Source of the DNA: Bacteroidales bacterium
Lineage (GTDB): Bacteria > Bacteroidota > Bacteroidia > Bacteroidales > UBA10428
Length of the DNA: 59,439 nt
NCBI GenBank assembly: GCA_016926235.1
Contig: JAFGOZ010000027.1
Span: 1 to 59,439, forward strand
Reading direction: 5' to 3'
The position numbers and the translations under genes were made by a program. The notes beneath the pieces were generated by a model, which worked only from the letters and a program-made list of their open reading frames with translations, made no database searches and was not told where the DNA came from. This document shows positions 27,434 through 36,576 of the stretch, one piece after another. Every line of letters starts with the position of its first letter. The stretch's first letter is position 1.

Positions 27434-28165
27434 TTATTCGAAGAAATAAACTGTACTAAATTCATTTTCCCAATACATTATATAACATTTAAACTGTTCG
27501 TTCTCAAAACATATCAAAAATGTGTGCTCATAGGTCCTGGAAAATCCATCATCGTTTGTTTCGGTAATTCGTATATTTACTCTTTTATTAAAAATATAAT
27601 TAAAGTCTGGCACTTTCTCATTAGTGTCTGTTTGTTCCAATAAAACAATTTTTTTATCCAATCCCTGTTGAAAATAGAGAAAAGCAATAAACCTGTCAGT
27701 AAAACTTGAATTTTTATTCCCAATTTCTGAATATACTTTATTAAATTTATTTCTAGCACTATAAAATTTCCCCTCTTGATACATTGAGAAAGTTTCACTT
27801 GGTGGATATTTTATTATTCTTGTAACAACAAAATATGCATCTGGAAAGACCTGCTTTAGAATATCCGGAACACTATCTCTAATTGAGCTAACGTAAGTGA
27901 TACCATCCAATTCAACATAGTCCGTTCCATTTTTTAATTTCGTAAGATTAGTATCCTTCCCCTCGCAATAATCACCCGTTTTCTTTATCGTATCAATCTT
28001 CTCTTTGTTTTCAACATCATTAAATTGAAGTACCTTACTTGTGTTATTTACTTTTGTGCTGTCCTTATCACTCCTCACAATTTTTGAAGTATTCTTGCAT
28101 TCAGAAAATAATACAACAATAACTATTATAAATATTGCATAGAGAAATTTTACAATGTGTTTCAT
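27434..28165 (-). CDS. Lipoprotein of unknown function
   Basis: 243 residues. Hydrophobic signal with lipobox-like LFSEC (Cys23). The mature chain starts with a Ser/Thr/Lys-rich linker and then a globular domain (NGTDYVELDGITYVSSIRD ... EYTFLICFENEQFKCYIMYWENE). No family recognised. It lies 5 bp after the tail-fibre-like gene and 8 bp before the metalloprotease-like gene, so it belongs to the same exported operon. Confidence 0.8.
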   Translation of the reverse strand: MKHIVKFLYAIFIIVIVVLFSECKNTSKIVRSDKDSTKVNNTSKVLQFNDVENKEKIDTIKKTGDYCEGKDTNLTKLKNGTDYVELDGITYVSSIRDSVPDILKQVFPDAYFVVTRIIKYPPSETFSMYQEGKFYSARNKFNKVYSEIGNKNSSFTDRFIAFLYFQQGLDKKIVLLEQTDTNEKVPDFNYIFNKRVNIRITETNDDGFSRTYEHTFLICFENEQFKCYIMYWENEFSTVYFFE

Positions 28166-28170
28166 AAATC

Positions 28171-29871
28171 TTAACGGGTTTTTTGCAGTTCTTCAATCTT
28201 CTTATTTTGCTCCTCAATAAGCATTTGCTGTGCTTCGTTTTCCTTTTTCAGTTCGATAAGATAGAGTGTAAGTTCTTCCACTTTTCTTAACAAGAGGTCA
28301 TCCATCTCACTCAGGCTATACCCGTTCTCCTTAAACTCTTTTGCAGAGGGTATTTCGGGCAGGTGCTTATTCTTTTTTATATAATGCTCAAGCTCATATA
28401 AATTCATTAAAGTATAGTCTTTCTCAAACACAAAGTCTGAACTGGGTACATTATCTATTACAGTTACTTTCTCACAGAGGATATTGCCGTTTACGGTGAG
28501 CATATTACCTGTAACTTGGGCAGCTCCTATTGTTACGTATGAGGTGAAGTGGGATTTACCGTTAAAGTAACCGGCAAATCCAGTTGTTGCCAAACCAAAA
28601 ATACCTGTACCACTTGTGGCGCGACCATATACTCCATTTCCACTTTCAGTTAATCCAAAAACACCATTATATTTACCGTAACCATTTATTCCATCCCCAT
28701 TGCTAGCATAACCTTTCACACCAGCACCATCAGTGCCAATTGCGTTTACACCATAATGATACCCTATTGCTTTAACACCAATCGAGCCTCCATCACTCCA
28801 AGTAGAAGCATCAAAGTAGCCTGCAATTATTTCATCTGGATCACTTCCTGTACTACTAGCAGTTACTTTTAATGCTGTAACATCCCCAAAATCAACATCA
28901 TTGGTTTCAAATATTGTAACTTTAGAATCAGCCATATCACTAGTTCCAAAACCTACTTTCCCACTGAAATATGCTTTTCCATAAAATTTTCCTGCAAATC
29001 CACTAGTTGAGGTTCCATTTATTGCGCATCCTGTTTGTGAATATCCATAAACACCTGTTTGAATTCCATCAGCTCTGATTCCTAGAGTGCCTTTTGCCCA
29101 TATTCCTATGGATTGACCGTATTCAAGGTCTGCATGAGGAATGACATCAAAAATCCCGCCAATTAAATTTCCATCACTTCCAACAGAAGTATTATCAACA
29201 AATACACTCAATCCAGTTATATCCACCGAACCAACTGAAGTTGTATGTATTTTTAATCCAGTAAATTCTTGGTTCAAAATTGTATTGTTAACAGTAATAT
29301 CAGCGATAGTTCTGTTTGATGTTGGTAAGCCGGTCCCATCTGTGACAATTGAGAGTTTTGAAGTTGGACTTGTGGTCCCTATTCCAACTTTTCCATCTAT
29401 CCTGTATACATTTCCATTGTTTTCGTCCCAGGGACTGGTTGTTCCGCCTCCAATATTTGCTGTGGTCAACTTGGTACCATCCGGAAAAATAATCCCACTA
29501 CCTGTAGTGTATAACTTAATATCACCCGAATTTAGAAAGCTGATCTTTGTTGATAAAGGCATATAATCAGTATTACCCAGCCTGAAATCCAAATCATAAA
29601 CAAAATTATAATTCAAATAGTCTAATTTGGTCTGAATATCCCAATAATAGCCATATTCATCCCAATTGGTCAAACGAATACAGGGTGGTGTATACAAGTC
29701 GGAAGCAGCAATATCAAGAAACTTTGTCGGATAATCTGTATTAATACCAATATAATCAAAGGAATATGTCCTGGTTCCGGTTGGAGAAATCCATTGACCC
29801 TTAACCTGTACTGAAGTAAATAAGGTAAATCCTATAACATTTGTTATTATAAGAATTTTTAACTTTTTCAT
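28171..29871 (-). CDS. Exported tail-fibre-like protein with coiled-coil C-terminus
   Basis: 566 residues. The signal peptide ends TSVQVKGQW. Residues about 140-480 are Gly-rich repeats of trimeric fibre type (GVYGYSQTGCAINGTSTSGFAG, GVFGLTESGNGVYGRATSGTG, GFAGYFNGKSHF). The C-terminus LPEIPSAKEFKENGYSLSE...MDDLLLRKVEELTLYLIEL and a final coiled coil resemble the stalk or intramolecular-chaperone region of phage tail spikes and many Bacteroidota surface proteins. It is the first gene of the four-gene operon and probably a trimeric surface fibre. There is no sign of surrounding phage genes. Confidence 0.8.
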   Translation of the reverse strand: MKKLKILIITNVIGFTLFTSVQVKGQWISPTGTRTYSFDYIGINTDYPTKFLDIAASDLYTPPCIRLTNWDEYGYYWDIQTKLDYLNYNFVYDLDFRLGNTDYMPLSTKISFLNSGDIKLYTTGSGIIFPDGTKLTTANIGGGTTSPWDENNGNVYRIDGKVGIGTTSPTSKLSIVTDGTGLPTSNRTIADITVNNTILNQEFTGLKIHTTSVGSVDITGLSVFVDNTSVGSDGNLIGGIFDVIPHADLEYGQSIGIWAKGTLGIRADGIQTGVYGYSQTGCAINGTSTSGFAGKFYGKAYFSGKVGFGTSDMADSKVTIFETNDVDFGDVTALKVTASSTGSDPDEIIAGYFDASTWSDGGSIGVKAIGYHYGVNAIGTDGAGVKGYASNGDGINGYGKYNGVFGLTESGNGVYGRATSGTGIFGLATTGFAGYFNGKSHFTSYVTIGAAQVTGNMLTVNGNILCEKVTVIDNVPSSDFVFEKDYTLMNLYELEHYIKKNKHLPEIPSAKEFKENGYSLSEMDDLLLRKVEELTLYLIELKKENEAQQMLIEEQNKKIEELQKTR

Positions 29872-29980
29872 GATTTTAAATTATAATATTTATCTAATGT
29901 CTAATATTTCAGTAACATGCAAATTTTTCCCCTGTGCCAAGTGCTCACTGTTTTCTATACCTAATTATTACATGTCCATA

Positions 29981-29988
29981 CAAATATA
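29981..29988 (-). promoter_or_regulatory. Possible operon promoter -7 box (TATATTTG)
   Basis: Minus-strand TAnnTTTG match 110 bp upstream of the four-gene exported operon. The rest of the divergent gap 29872-30243 is AT-rich with no ORF or strong palindrome. Confidence 0.4.
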
Positions 29989-30243
29989 TACAAATTGAAA
30001 AATATTTCACAACAATTCACATATTTTATATGCCTAAATAAACAAACCTGAATTTAAAGAACATTTACAAGCATCAAAATATATTGCTATTGCTAATACT
30101 AATAACACTACTATTCAACTTTTTAAGAATATTGCTTAAATCCTCAATGTAAATATTTACTGGATTTTTATATTTTTTATTATTATATTTCTTTTTATAT
30201 TGTATCTCTTTTTTTACCAATTTCAAACCTAAACCAATAACCT

Positions 30244-31161
30244 ATGAAACGAATTTTATTATTAAACATCTTTTTGGTATTGTGTTTAACCTTTATTTAT
30301 GCACAATCCGAATTAATTATCGATGAAAACTTCCAGCAATGGGATCCCACTGAAGACACTAATCCTGATACTTGTGAATTAGGACTTGTTCATGTGGATA
30401 GTTTTATATACAGAGACATGTCCCTGGTTACTTCCAGTGGCACTGTTCCTATCTCTGTAAAAATGATGAAAGCTGCTATTTCTCCTACATGTGGATCAAA
30501 ATTGTATAACCGGGATGGAGATCCTATGCCGGATGGAGTAAGCTTGGGATTTGTTCAGTTAGCAAAAATTGATACAGTGACAGATACGATCGGGATATTT
30601 GTTTTTGGCCCGATTGCGCAAATTGACAGCATTGTTTTTGCACATTCAGCAACAGGATCAGGTCGTGGTATCAGAATTTATAAATCTTATACTAATGATA
30701 CAACCTGGGAACGTGCTACACTTGATGAGTTCACTGATGGAAATTCACAATTAGGAGTAATACATAAAGTTGATATTAATGATACAAGTGTTTATATAAA
30801 ATTCACATCCGGCATTAAACAAAGTGATGAAACCTCTCAGCATTCAAGGTTACATAACCTGAAGGTTTATGGAATTCCCGGTGAATATGTTACGCCCACT
30901 ATTATACAGAATACCAGGCAAATTAATAGTACACTGAGCATATATCCTACTCCAGCCAGTAGCTTTGTTAACATTAAAGCACCAATGGCCATTACCAAAG
31001 GCAGCCTGGAGATATATAACCTGGTAGGAATACGCGTGTACAACCAGGAGGTTAATCAACAATTAACCAAAGTAGATGTAAGCGAATACACCCAAGGTGT
31101 GTATATTGTGCAGCTAAAAGCCAACAACAAGGTATATACGCGACAGATGGTGGTGAAGTAG
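30244..31161 (+). CDS. T9SS type A cargo protein
   Basis: 305 residues. The signal peptide ends LTFIYAQ. A beta-rich domain at about 20-225 (ELIIDENFQQWDPTEDTNPDTC, SIVFAHSATGSGRGIRIYKS) resembles pectate-lyase-associated or carbohydrate-binding jelly-roll segments but has no catalytic motif. The C-terminus is a clear T9SS sorting domain: TLSIYPTPASSFVNIKAP, GSLEIYNLVGIRVYNQEV, TQGVYIVQLKANNKVYTRQMVVK. It is divergent from the exported operon and followed by two intrinsic terminators. Confidence 0.85.
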   Translation: MKRILLLNIFLVLCLTFIYAQSELIIDENFQQWDPTEDTNPDTCELGLVHVDSFIYRDMSLVTSSGTVPISVKMMKAAISPTCGSKLYNRDGDPMPDGVSLGFVQLAKIDTVTDTIGIFVFGPIAQIDSIVFAHSATGSGRGIRIYKSYTNDTTWERATLDEFTDGNSQLGVIHKVDINDTSVYIKFTSGIKQSDETSQHSRLHNLKVYGIPGEYVTPTIIQNTRQINSTLSIYPTPASSFVNIKAPMAITKGSLEIYNLVGIRVYNQEVNQQLTKVDVSEYTQGVYIVQLKANNKVYTRQMVVK

Positions 31162-31170
31162 ATTAATTCA

Positions 31171-31201
31171 GACCTAACAGGTTTTTTAAACCTGTTAGGT
31201 C
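31171..31201. terminator. Terminator-like hairpin GACCTAACAGG...CCTGTTAGGTC
   Basis: A perfect 12-bp-class inverted repeat just 10 bp after the T9SS gene stop, AT-rich in the loop. Confidence 0.65.
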
Positions 31202-31219
31202 TTTACCATAAACAGAAGA

Positions 31220-31240
31220 AGCCCGGCAAAAAACCGGGCT
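31220..31240 (+). terminator. Intrinsic terminator AGCCCGG...CCGGGCT
   Basis: A GC-rich 7-bp stem with AAAAAA loop, followed by TTCTTCCTTT. It backs up the hairpin at 31171. 31241-31430 holds only a CTGTGTT/AAACACAG hairpin (31331-31353) that could terminate the minus-strand gene. Confidence 0.75.
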
Positions 31241-31433
31241 TTCTTCCTTTCCCAACAATTATGATAATAAACCTATTTTTCTATAATTATGCCACTCCCT
31301 GACGAGAGTGCGCAGCGGTACTGGTAAAAGACTGTGTTACCTAGTAAACACAGTTTACAACGTATATCAACTTTTGTTGATTTGTCTCCAGTGATACAAT
31401 GATTAGATTCTTCATACTATTTACCTTTTTGTA

Positions 31434-31844
31434 TTAGATATTCAACAGATCTTTGTCGGCCTGTTCCAAATACCTGAAGTCTGTGCGCATAAGCGATTCT
31501 TCAAATATTTGCGCCGTTTCCAGGCTGTCTTCGTCACCCTCTTCGTAGTACCAGTTTATTTGAATGCTATCAATAGAATGATTGGCATCCAGGTACTTAA
31601 ACATATCCATCAATTTTCGTGAAGAACTGGAATTGAAATAGTCAAGGCTGATATCCAGCTTTACATTTTTCACATCCAGGCTTTCAACCCATGAAATCAG
31701 GGGTGAGAAAAACTGATCTGCATTCTCCGGCAGCGATCTGCCTTTTAAAGACATTTGGCCATCGGTATTAAAAATTACCTCCGGTGTCTTCTTTGTTGCT
31801 TCAATTAGCAGGTTTTTCATATGTATTAAATTTTCAATCATCAA
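31434..31844 (-). CDS. siaC: SiaC-family regulatory phosphoprotein (DUF1987)
   Basis: 136 residues as called. The conserved core starts MKNLLIEATKKTPEVIF, so the start is probably the ATG at 31820 (128 residues). The family signature is complete: GQMSLKGRSLPENADQFFSPL, WVESLDVKNVKLDISLDYFN, then SSSSRKLMDMF, where the phosphorylated Thr/Ser sits in homologues. In Pseudomonas SiaC is phosphorylated by SiaB and dephosphorylated by the PP2C-type SiaA, and controls diguanylate cyclase activity. No siaB is visible here. A SpoIIE/PP2C gene exists at 41640-42488 but is 10 kb away. Confidence 0.85.
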   Translation of the reverse strand: MMIENLIHMKNLLIEATKKTPEVIFNTDGQMSLKGRSLPENADQFFSPLISWVESLDVKNVKLDISLDYFNSSSSRKLMDMFKYLDANHSIDSIQINWYYEEGDEDSLETAQIFEESLMRTDFRYLEQADKDLLNI

Positions 31845-31876
31845 TATTACATTTACCCCTTTATAACTATGTTACG

Positions 31877-31884
31877 CAAAAGTA
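31877..31884 (-). promoter_or_regulatory. Likely siaC -7 box (TACTTTTG)
   Basis: Minus-strand TAnnTTTG match 33 bp upstream of the ORF. The remainder of the divergent gap (31885-32286) is AT-rich and shows no ORF or repeat. Confidence 0.45.
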
Positions 31885-32286
31885 ACCCCGGGGTAAAAAA
31901 ATATTGACATATGTAGTAAATAGTATGATGACTTGTCTTTTTTTTAGTATTAATAAATAACGCATATGATGAACGTTTAATTTCTTCTGACAAATGAAAA
32001 CTGTTCATAAATATAATATATACAATTTACTCAATTTTAAAGTAAAAGTCAATAGACATAACACCCATCTTTTTAATATGTTTAATGTTTTATCAACAAA
32101 AATGAAATGATCCAAAAACTACCTGAATTGTTCATATTGTAATGATTTAGATAGCATTTATTTTATTATTTATCAGTGTTTTAACACACATTTAACTTAT
32201 TTTGTGAATTATTTTATATGTTTTACATACGAACCTTACACAAAATTTTATCAATTTTATACCGTTAATTAATAGGCGTAATAATT

Positions 32287-33222
32287 ATGCTTATGGAGAG
32301 AATAAAAGATATGACTATAGAGAAAACAGCATATACTCCTGAAGATTTTTCCATCAGGCCTCATGTAGCTATTGTTGATGAAATAATCCGCATAATGAGT
32401 TTACAGATGGATGTTTCAATAGAATTATCAGAATGCGGACCCTATGAATCGGGAGAATCAATACATGAGATTCGAAAATATTTTAAAAAGCTTCGAGCAC
32501 TAACGCGTCTGGTAAAGAACGCCTTTGGTCCACAGACCTACGAACAGGAAAATTATCATTACCGTAATTTAGGACGTCTTATTTCTCCATTACGGGATGG
32601 AGCGATATTTATTGAAGTATGGGATAAACTTTTAAATGACACGAGCCATAAATCATTAGTAAAACCTATTTATGAAGGAATAAAAGAAAGCCTGACAGAT
32701 GCTATGAATTTAAAAATTGATCAATTCCTTATTAAGGAAGACCCGCTAAGCCTGATACGGAGAGGCTTGATTTCTGCAAAAGAAAGGCTTATATCAACAC
32801 CGGGATTTGCTCCTACCCTTACAATATTAAAACAAGGTTTGACAGACACTTTTCAAACAGGTAAAACAGCCATGCAAAATGCAATAAATGATCCTAATAT
32901 TGAAAATCTGCATGAATGGAGAAAACAAGTGAAATACCTGATGTACCAGCTTGACACGATACAAAAAATTGCGAAAGGTATTCCTGATCAACTTTATACT
33001 GATTTTGACGTACTCTCCGATCTCCTTGGAGATGATCACGATTACGCTGAGTTAGCGAAAGAACTGGAAAACCATTTACACGTTTTACAATATGATGAAT
33101 ACCTGGAAAAACTTAGGAATATAATTGATAATGACAGAATAAAGAAACAACAGGATGCATGGCCCATAGGAGATAAATTATATAATAATTGTGAGGCTGT
33201 GATCCTGTCTTCGCTGGAATAG
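32287..33222 (+). CDS. CHAD domain protein
   Basis: 311 residues, all-helical, and almost wholly one CHAD domain. It consists of two four-helix halves with conserved His/Lys/Arg motifs: SIHEIRKYFKKLRALTRLV (about 59-77) and NLHEWRKQVKYLMYQLD (about 205-221). These basic patches bind polyphosphate. No CYTH domain is fused or adjacent, so it is a stand-alone polyphosphate-binding protein. The start at 32287 gives a short polar lead before the domain; the ATG at 32293 or 32311 is an alternative. It converges on ald, with 8 bp between them. Confidence 0.87.
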   Translation: MLMERIKDMTIEKTAYTPEDFSIRPHVAIVDEIIRIMSLQMDVSIELSECGPYESGESIHEIRKYFKKLRALTRLVKNAFGPQTYEQENYHYRNLGRLISPLRDGAIFIEVWDKLLNDTSHKSLVKPIYEGIKESLTDAMNLKIDQFLIKEDPLSLIRRGLISAKERLISTPGFAPTLTILKQGLTDTFQTGKTAMQNAINDPNIENLHEWRKQVKYLMYQLDTIQKIAKGIPDQLYTDFDVLSDLLGDDHDYAELAKELENHLHVLQYDEYLEKLRNIIDNDRIKKQQDAWPIGDKLYNNCEAVILSSLE

Positions 33223-33230
33223 GAAGTATA

Positions 33231-34346
33231 CTATTTCAATATGGTATCAATATCCGTATAGGGTATACTAAATGCATCTGCGACATTTTTATATACACAT
33301 TTACCTTTGTACGTATTCACTCCCATTTTTAGTGCATTGGACAAGTTACAGGCTTTTTCCAGCCCGTTTTCTGCAATCATAAGGCCATAGGGTAAAGTAG
33401 TGCTTGTTAAAGCATTTGTTGAGCTTAAAGCCACAACACCCGGCATATTGGCAACACAATAGTGTACAACATCATCAATTACATATACCGGATCATCATG
33501 TGTGGTGGGTCTTGTTGTTTCTGTACATCCTCCCTGGTCAACAGCTACATCCACAATGACCGAACCCGGTTTCATGAGTTTCAAATGTTCACGCCTGATA
33601 AGTTTAGGTGCCCTGGCACCGTGAACCAGAACTGCACATACAATCAGGTCACTTTCGGCTAAAACAGCTTCAATATTGGCGTCGGTACTATATAATGCTG
33701 TAATTCGGCTGCCGAAAATATCATCCAGGTATGCCAACCGTTCAGAGTTAATATCCAGTATCGTAACATCAGCACCAATACCTGTAGCAATTTTGCATGC
33801 ATTCGTACCCACAACACCACCCCCAATAATACCTATCTTGCCACGTCGCACCCCAGGCACACCTCCCAGAAGAACTCCCCTGCCTCCGAATGTTTTTTCG
33901 AGGTACTTTGCACCTTCCTGAATGCTTAACCTGCCTGCTATTTCACTCATTGGTTTCAAACATGGCAGAAATCCTCCTGGCTCTTCAATGGTCTCGTATG
34001 CCACACCTTTAACATTTCTCTCCATTAAAGCTTCAGTTAGTTTCCTGTCAGCTGCCAGATGCAAATAGGTATATAGTATTTGATGCTCATGGAACAGATC
34101 ATATTCAGTGGATTGAGGTTCTTTTACCTTTATTATCATATCAGAAGCATCATATATATTCTTTTTATCCTCCACAATGATTGCTCCGCAGTTTTCATAA
34201 TCTGCATCAGGAAAGCCGGCAGACTCTCCTGCGCCCTTTTCAATGTAGACTTTATGACCTCGGCTTACATACGATTTTACGCAGGAAGGGGTTAGTCCTA
34301 CACGATATTCGTGTTTTTTGATTTCTTTTACACAGCCTATTTGCAT
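33231..34346 (-). CDS. ald: Alanine dehydrogenase
   Basis: 371 residues, complete. It catalyses NAD-dependent interconversion of L-alanine and pyruvate plus ammonia. The N-terminal AlaDh/PNT domain starts MQIGCVKEIKKHEYRVGLTP. The Rossmann region has GKIGIIGGGVVGTNACKIA (about 168-185) followed by VTILDIN. The C-terminal catalytic half includes GSVIVDVAVDQGGCTETTRPT and the conserved NMPG...STNALT. It lies 8 bp from the convergent CHAD gene and is followed upstream by a pair of repeats. Confidence 0.94.
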   Translation of the reverse strand: MQIGCVKEIKKHEYRVGLTPSCVKSYVSRGHKVYIEKGAGESAGFPDADYENCGAIIVEDKKNIYDASDMIIKVKEPQSTEYDLFHEHQILYTYLHLAADRKLTEALMERNVKGVAYETIEEPGGFLPCLKPMSEIAGRLSIQEGAKYLEKTFGGRGVLLGGVPGVRRGKIGIIGGGVVGTNACKIATGIGADVTILDINSERLAYLDDIFGSRITALYSTDANIEAVLAESDLIVCAVLVHGARAPKLIRREHLKLMKPGSVIVDVAVDQGGCTETTRPTTHDDPVYVIDDVVHYCVANMPGVVALSSTNALTSTTLPYGLMIAENGLEKACNLSNALKMGVNTYKGKCVYKNVADAFSIPYTDIDTILK

Positions 34347-34399
34347 GGTGATTGGTTTATATTGTTAATATTGTTTTCCTCGTTTTTTGGTCTCTACCT

Positions 34400-34516
34400 T
34401 TTCGCGCCAGGGTATTTGCCTGCCTCGTTTATTGGCCAGTGCCTGCGCGATTTTAACATCTACATATATTACCAGGGACGTTGCCCCTGGCTATAATATT
34501 TCGCCCCTTCAGGGCA
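34400..34516. repeat. Interspersed Bacteroidota repeat, copy 1
   Basis: TTTCGCGCCAGGGTATTTGCC ... GCGCGATTTTAACATC ... ACCAGGGACGTTGCCCCTGGCT ... TTCAGGGCA. It contains the hairpin CCAGGG...CCCCTGG. Copy 2 lies 76 bp further on, and both share an identical ~32-bp stretch around ATTTTAACATCTACATATAT. Confidence 0.75.
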
Positions 34517-34592
34517 TATTCTTCATTAATCTTGTCCTATATTTGTTAAAGTGTATATTTTTATTAATCCTTTCTAATACAAGTCTCTGCTG

Positions 34593-34737
34593 TTTCGCGC
34601 CAGGGTAATTATCTGCCTCGTTTTATGGCTTGTGCCGGCGCGATTTTAACATCTACATATATTACCAGGGACGCTGCCCCTGGCTATTCATACTACGCCC
34701 TTTACCTTCGGTGAGCCCGTAAGCCCGGTTCAGGGCA
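34593..34737. repeat. Interspersed Bacteroidota repeat, copy 2
   Basis: Second copy of 34400-34516. It differs by point changes and by an extra ~28 bp (TTTACCTTCGGTGAGCCCG...) just before the closing TTCAGGGCA. The gap 34347-34823 holds these two copies and nothing else recognisable. Confidence 0.75.
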
Positions 34738-34823
34738 TTGCTGCTTATGAATAATGCCTTGACATATACTATATAAATTTACAAAAAAACAAGGATAGAA
34801 AAAGAAACGAAATTAGAAATTTG

Positions 34824-35630
34824 CTAGACATTATGCAGTTTTTCACCACAGTTATAACAATACTCAGCCTTGGGATCATGACCTTTAGCACCGCAGCTTT
34901 CACATTGCTCAAGATTTCCATATCTTCTCAATGAATTGATTTCCGAAGTTACAATACCTGTTGGGACAGCAATTATTGCATAACCCAGTATCATAATAAT
35001 GCTTGAAAGAAATTTACCTGCCACAGTCTGAGGGGTAATATCCCCATAACCAACAGTGGTAAGCGTTACCACGGTCCAGTATATTCCCTGTGGTATGCTT
35101 GTAAAACCATTGGCCGGGCCTTCTATCAGATACATTATCGTTCCAAGTATTATGACCACCATAACAATAAAGAAGAAAAATACCAGTATTTTTTGTCTGC
35201 TATTAGCCAGTGCCAGAATTATCATCTCTCCTGCTTTCAGATGATAGTCGAGATGCAGTATCCTGAATAACCTGAGCATACGTAATGCCCTGAGGATAAT
35301 AAGGCTCTGTCCTCCGGGAATAATCAAACCTATAAAAGCCGGGATAATAGCCAGAAAGTCGATTATACCATAAAAACTAAAAATATAACCCGAAGCCTTC
35401 TTCACAATCATTATCCTGACGATATACTCTATCGAAAAAACAATCGTGATAATCCATTCAAGCGTTTTAAGCAGTTCGCCATGTTTTGTATTAATTTCTA
35501 CTACGCTTTCTAAAAGGATAACTACAATACTAAATAGTATAACCAGCAAAAGCATTATATCAAATAGTTTTCCACCAAACGTATCTGATTCAAATACAAT
35601 GGTATATAGTTTCTTTTTTAATGTATTCAT
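34824..35630 (-). CDS. Voltage-gated-type potassium channel with C-terminal zinc ribbon
   Basis: 268 residues with six transmembrane segments. S1 is FDIMLLLVILFSIVVILL, and the S4-like segment is LIILRALRMLRLFRILHL with arginines every third or fourth position. The pore loop carries TTVGYGD (about 191-197), the K+ selectivity filter. The C-terminus has a four-cysteine zinc ribbon (CESCGAKGHDPKAEYCYNCGEKL) in place of a large RCK or cyclic-nucleotide domain. It is probably a tetrameric Kv-like channel whose ribbon may sense metal or redox state or aid assembly. Confidence 0.88.
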   Translation of the reverse strand: MNTLKKKLYTIVFESDTFGGKLFDIMLLLVILFSIVVILLESVVEINTKHGELLKTLEWIITIVFSIEYIVRIMIVKKASGYIFSFYGIIDFLAIIPAFIGLIIPGGQSLIILRALRMLRLFRILHLDYHLKAGEMIILALANSRQKILVFFFFIVMVVIILGTIMYLIEGPANGFTSIPQGIYWTVVTLTTVGYGDITPQTVAGKFLSSIIMILGYAIIAVPTGIVTSEINSLRRYGNLEQCESCGAKGHDPKAEYCYNCGEKLHNV

Positions 35631-35651
35631 GTAGATATTTTTAATAGCTTT

Positions 35652-35715
35652 TGGTTTTTAGCTATTGGTTATTAGTTGTTACCCAAAAGCCAATAACTAA
35701 AGGCTAACAGCCGAT
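35652..35715. repeat. Inverted repeat TTAGCTATTGGTTATTAG...CCAATAACTAA
   Basis: An AT-rich interspersed palindrome between the channel gene and the sigma factor gene. Confidence 0.5.
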
Positions 35716-35841
35716 TTCCAAATTTAAGCTCATTTTGTGTTTTTTCAAAAAAAAACATTGCCGTCTTAAGAAATTGAAAATCTTATTTGCGCGCTAAACC
35801 GCAATATTGTTTTGGATTAATTGTTAGTTCTTAACAATTGC

Positions 35842-35898
35842 GGACTAAAGTCCACTTTTATTGGAGTTGGATTTTTTACCCCCGGATAAATCCGGGGG
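35842..35898. repeat. Paired short palindromes GGACTAAAGTCC and CCCCCGGATAAATCCGGGGG
   Basis: Two adjacent hairpins with TAAA loops. The same xxCTAAAGxx / GGTTAAAACC style recurs at 38434-38488. They are probably Bacteroidota REP-like elements. Confidence 0.6.
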
Positions 35899-35980
35899 CT
35901 ATAAATTCCTTGACTATATACATTGAATATCAGATATTTAAGATATTCTTTTCAGAAAAGAATGAAAAAAATAATCCTTC

Positions 35981-36562
35981 ATGCAGCGTTTGAGATATTT
36001 TCTGCATTTTTATAGTGAATTAAGCAATGAATGCATGGAAGAACATATTGTTAAATTACTGAAAGCTCAACACAGACGGGCACAAAAAGAAGTTTACGAA
36101 AAGTATGCCGAAAGAATGTTCGTCCATTGTATGCGCTACATTAATAATGAGCAGGATGCTGAAAGCATCGTTAATCAGTCTTTTTATAAAATGTTTATGC
36201 ATATCGGCCATTTTGAATATCGGGACGGGATAAGCTTTGAAGCATGGATAAAACGAATTGTAATAAACGAAACACTTATGTTTATCAGACAAAACAAGAG
36301 GATGGACTATATTGAAGATATAAAGAATCTTGATTCGCATGATAATAATAATACACTAAAGCAACTTGAAGCTGAAGAATATTTTATACTCATCCAGTCG
36401 CTGCCTATTGGGTTCAGGACTGTATTTAACCTGTATGCTATTGAAGGCTACTCCCATCAGGAAATAGCTGAAAAACTAAATATCTCTGAAAGTACTTCCC
36501 GGTCGCAGCTTACCAGGGCAAGGGAAATTTTACGTGAAAAGATAAAACGAATAGAAAGATAA
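35981..36562 (+). CDS. ECF-type RNA polymerase sigma factor
   Basis: 193 residues as called. The domain most likely starts at Met19 (ATG at 36035, MEEHIVKLLKAQHRRAQKEVYEKY). Sigma region 2 is FVHCMRYINNEQDAESIVNQSFYKMF. Region 4 has a helix-turn-helix (GFRTVFNLYAIEGYSHQEIAEKLNISESTSRSQLTRARE). This is the FecI/RpoE-like class common in Bacteroidota. Its partner FecR-type anti-sigma gene starts 14 bp after its stop, the usual paired arrangement. Target promoters are probably those of nearby exported-protein genes (37586). Confidence 0.9.
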   Translation: MQRLRYFLHFYSELSNECMEEHIVKLLKAQHRRAQKEVYEKYAERMFVHCMRYINNEQDAESIVNQSFYKMFMHIGHFEYRDGISFEAWIKRIVINETLMFIRQNKRMDYIEDIKNLDSHDNNNTLKQLEAEEYFILIQSLPIGFRTVFNLYAIEGYSHQEIAEKLNISESTSRSQLTRAREILREKIKRIER

Positions 36563-36576
36563 TAAAATCAAGCATC

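Noticed and set aside
28171..29871. Prophage remnant (tail fibre)
   Set aside because: No other phage genes nearby, and the protein has a signal peptide and lies in an exported-protein operon.
34400..34737. Two repeat copies as a CRISPR
   Set aside because: Only two long copies, no spacers of uniform size, and hairpins typical of interspersed repeats.
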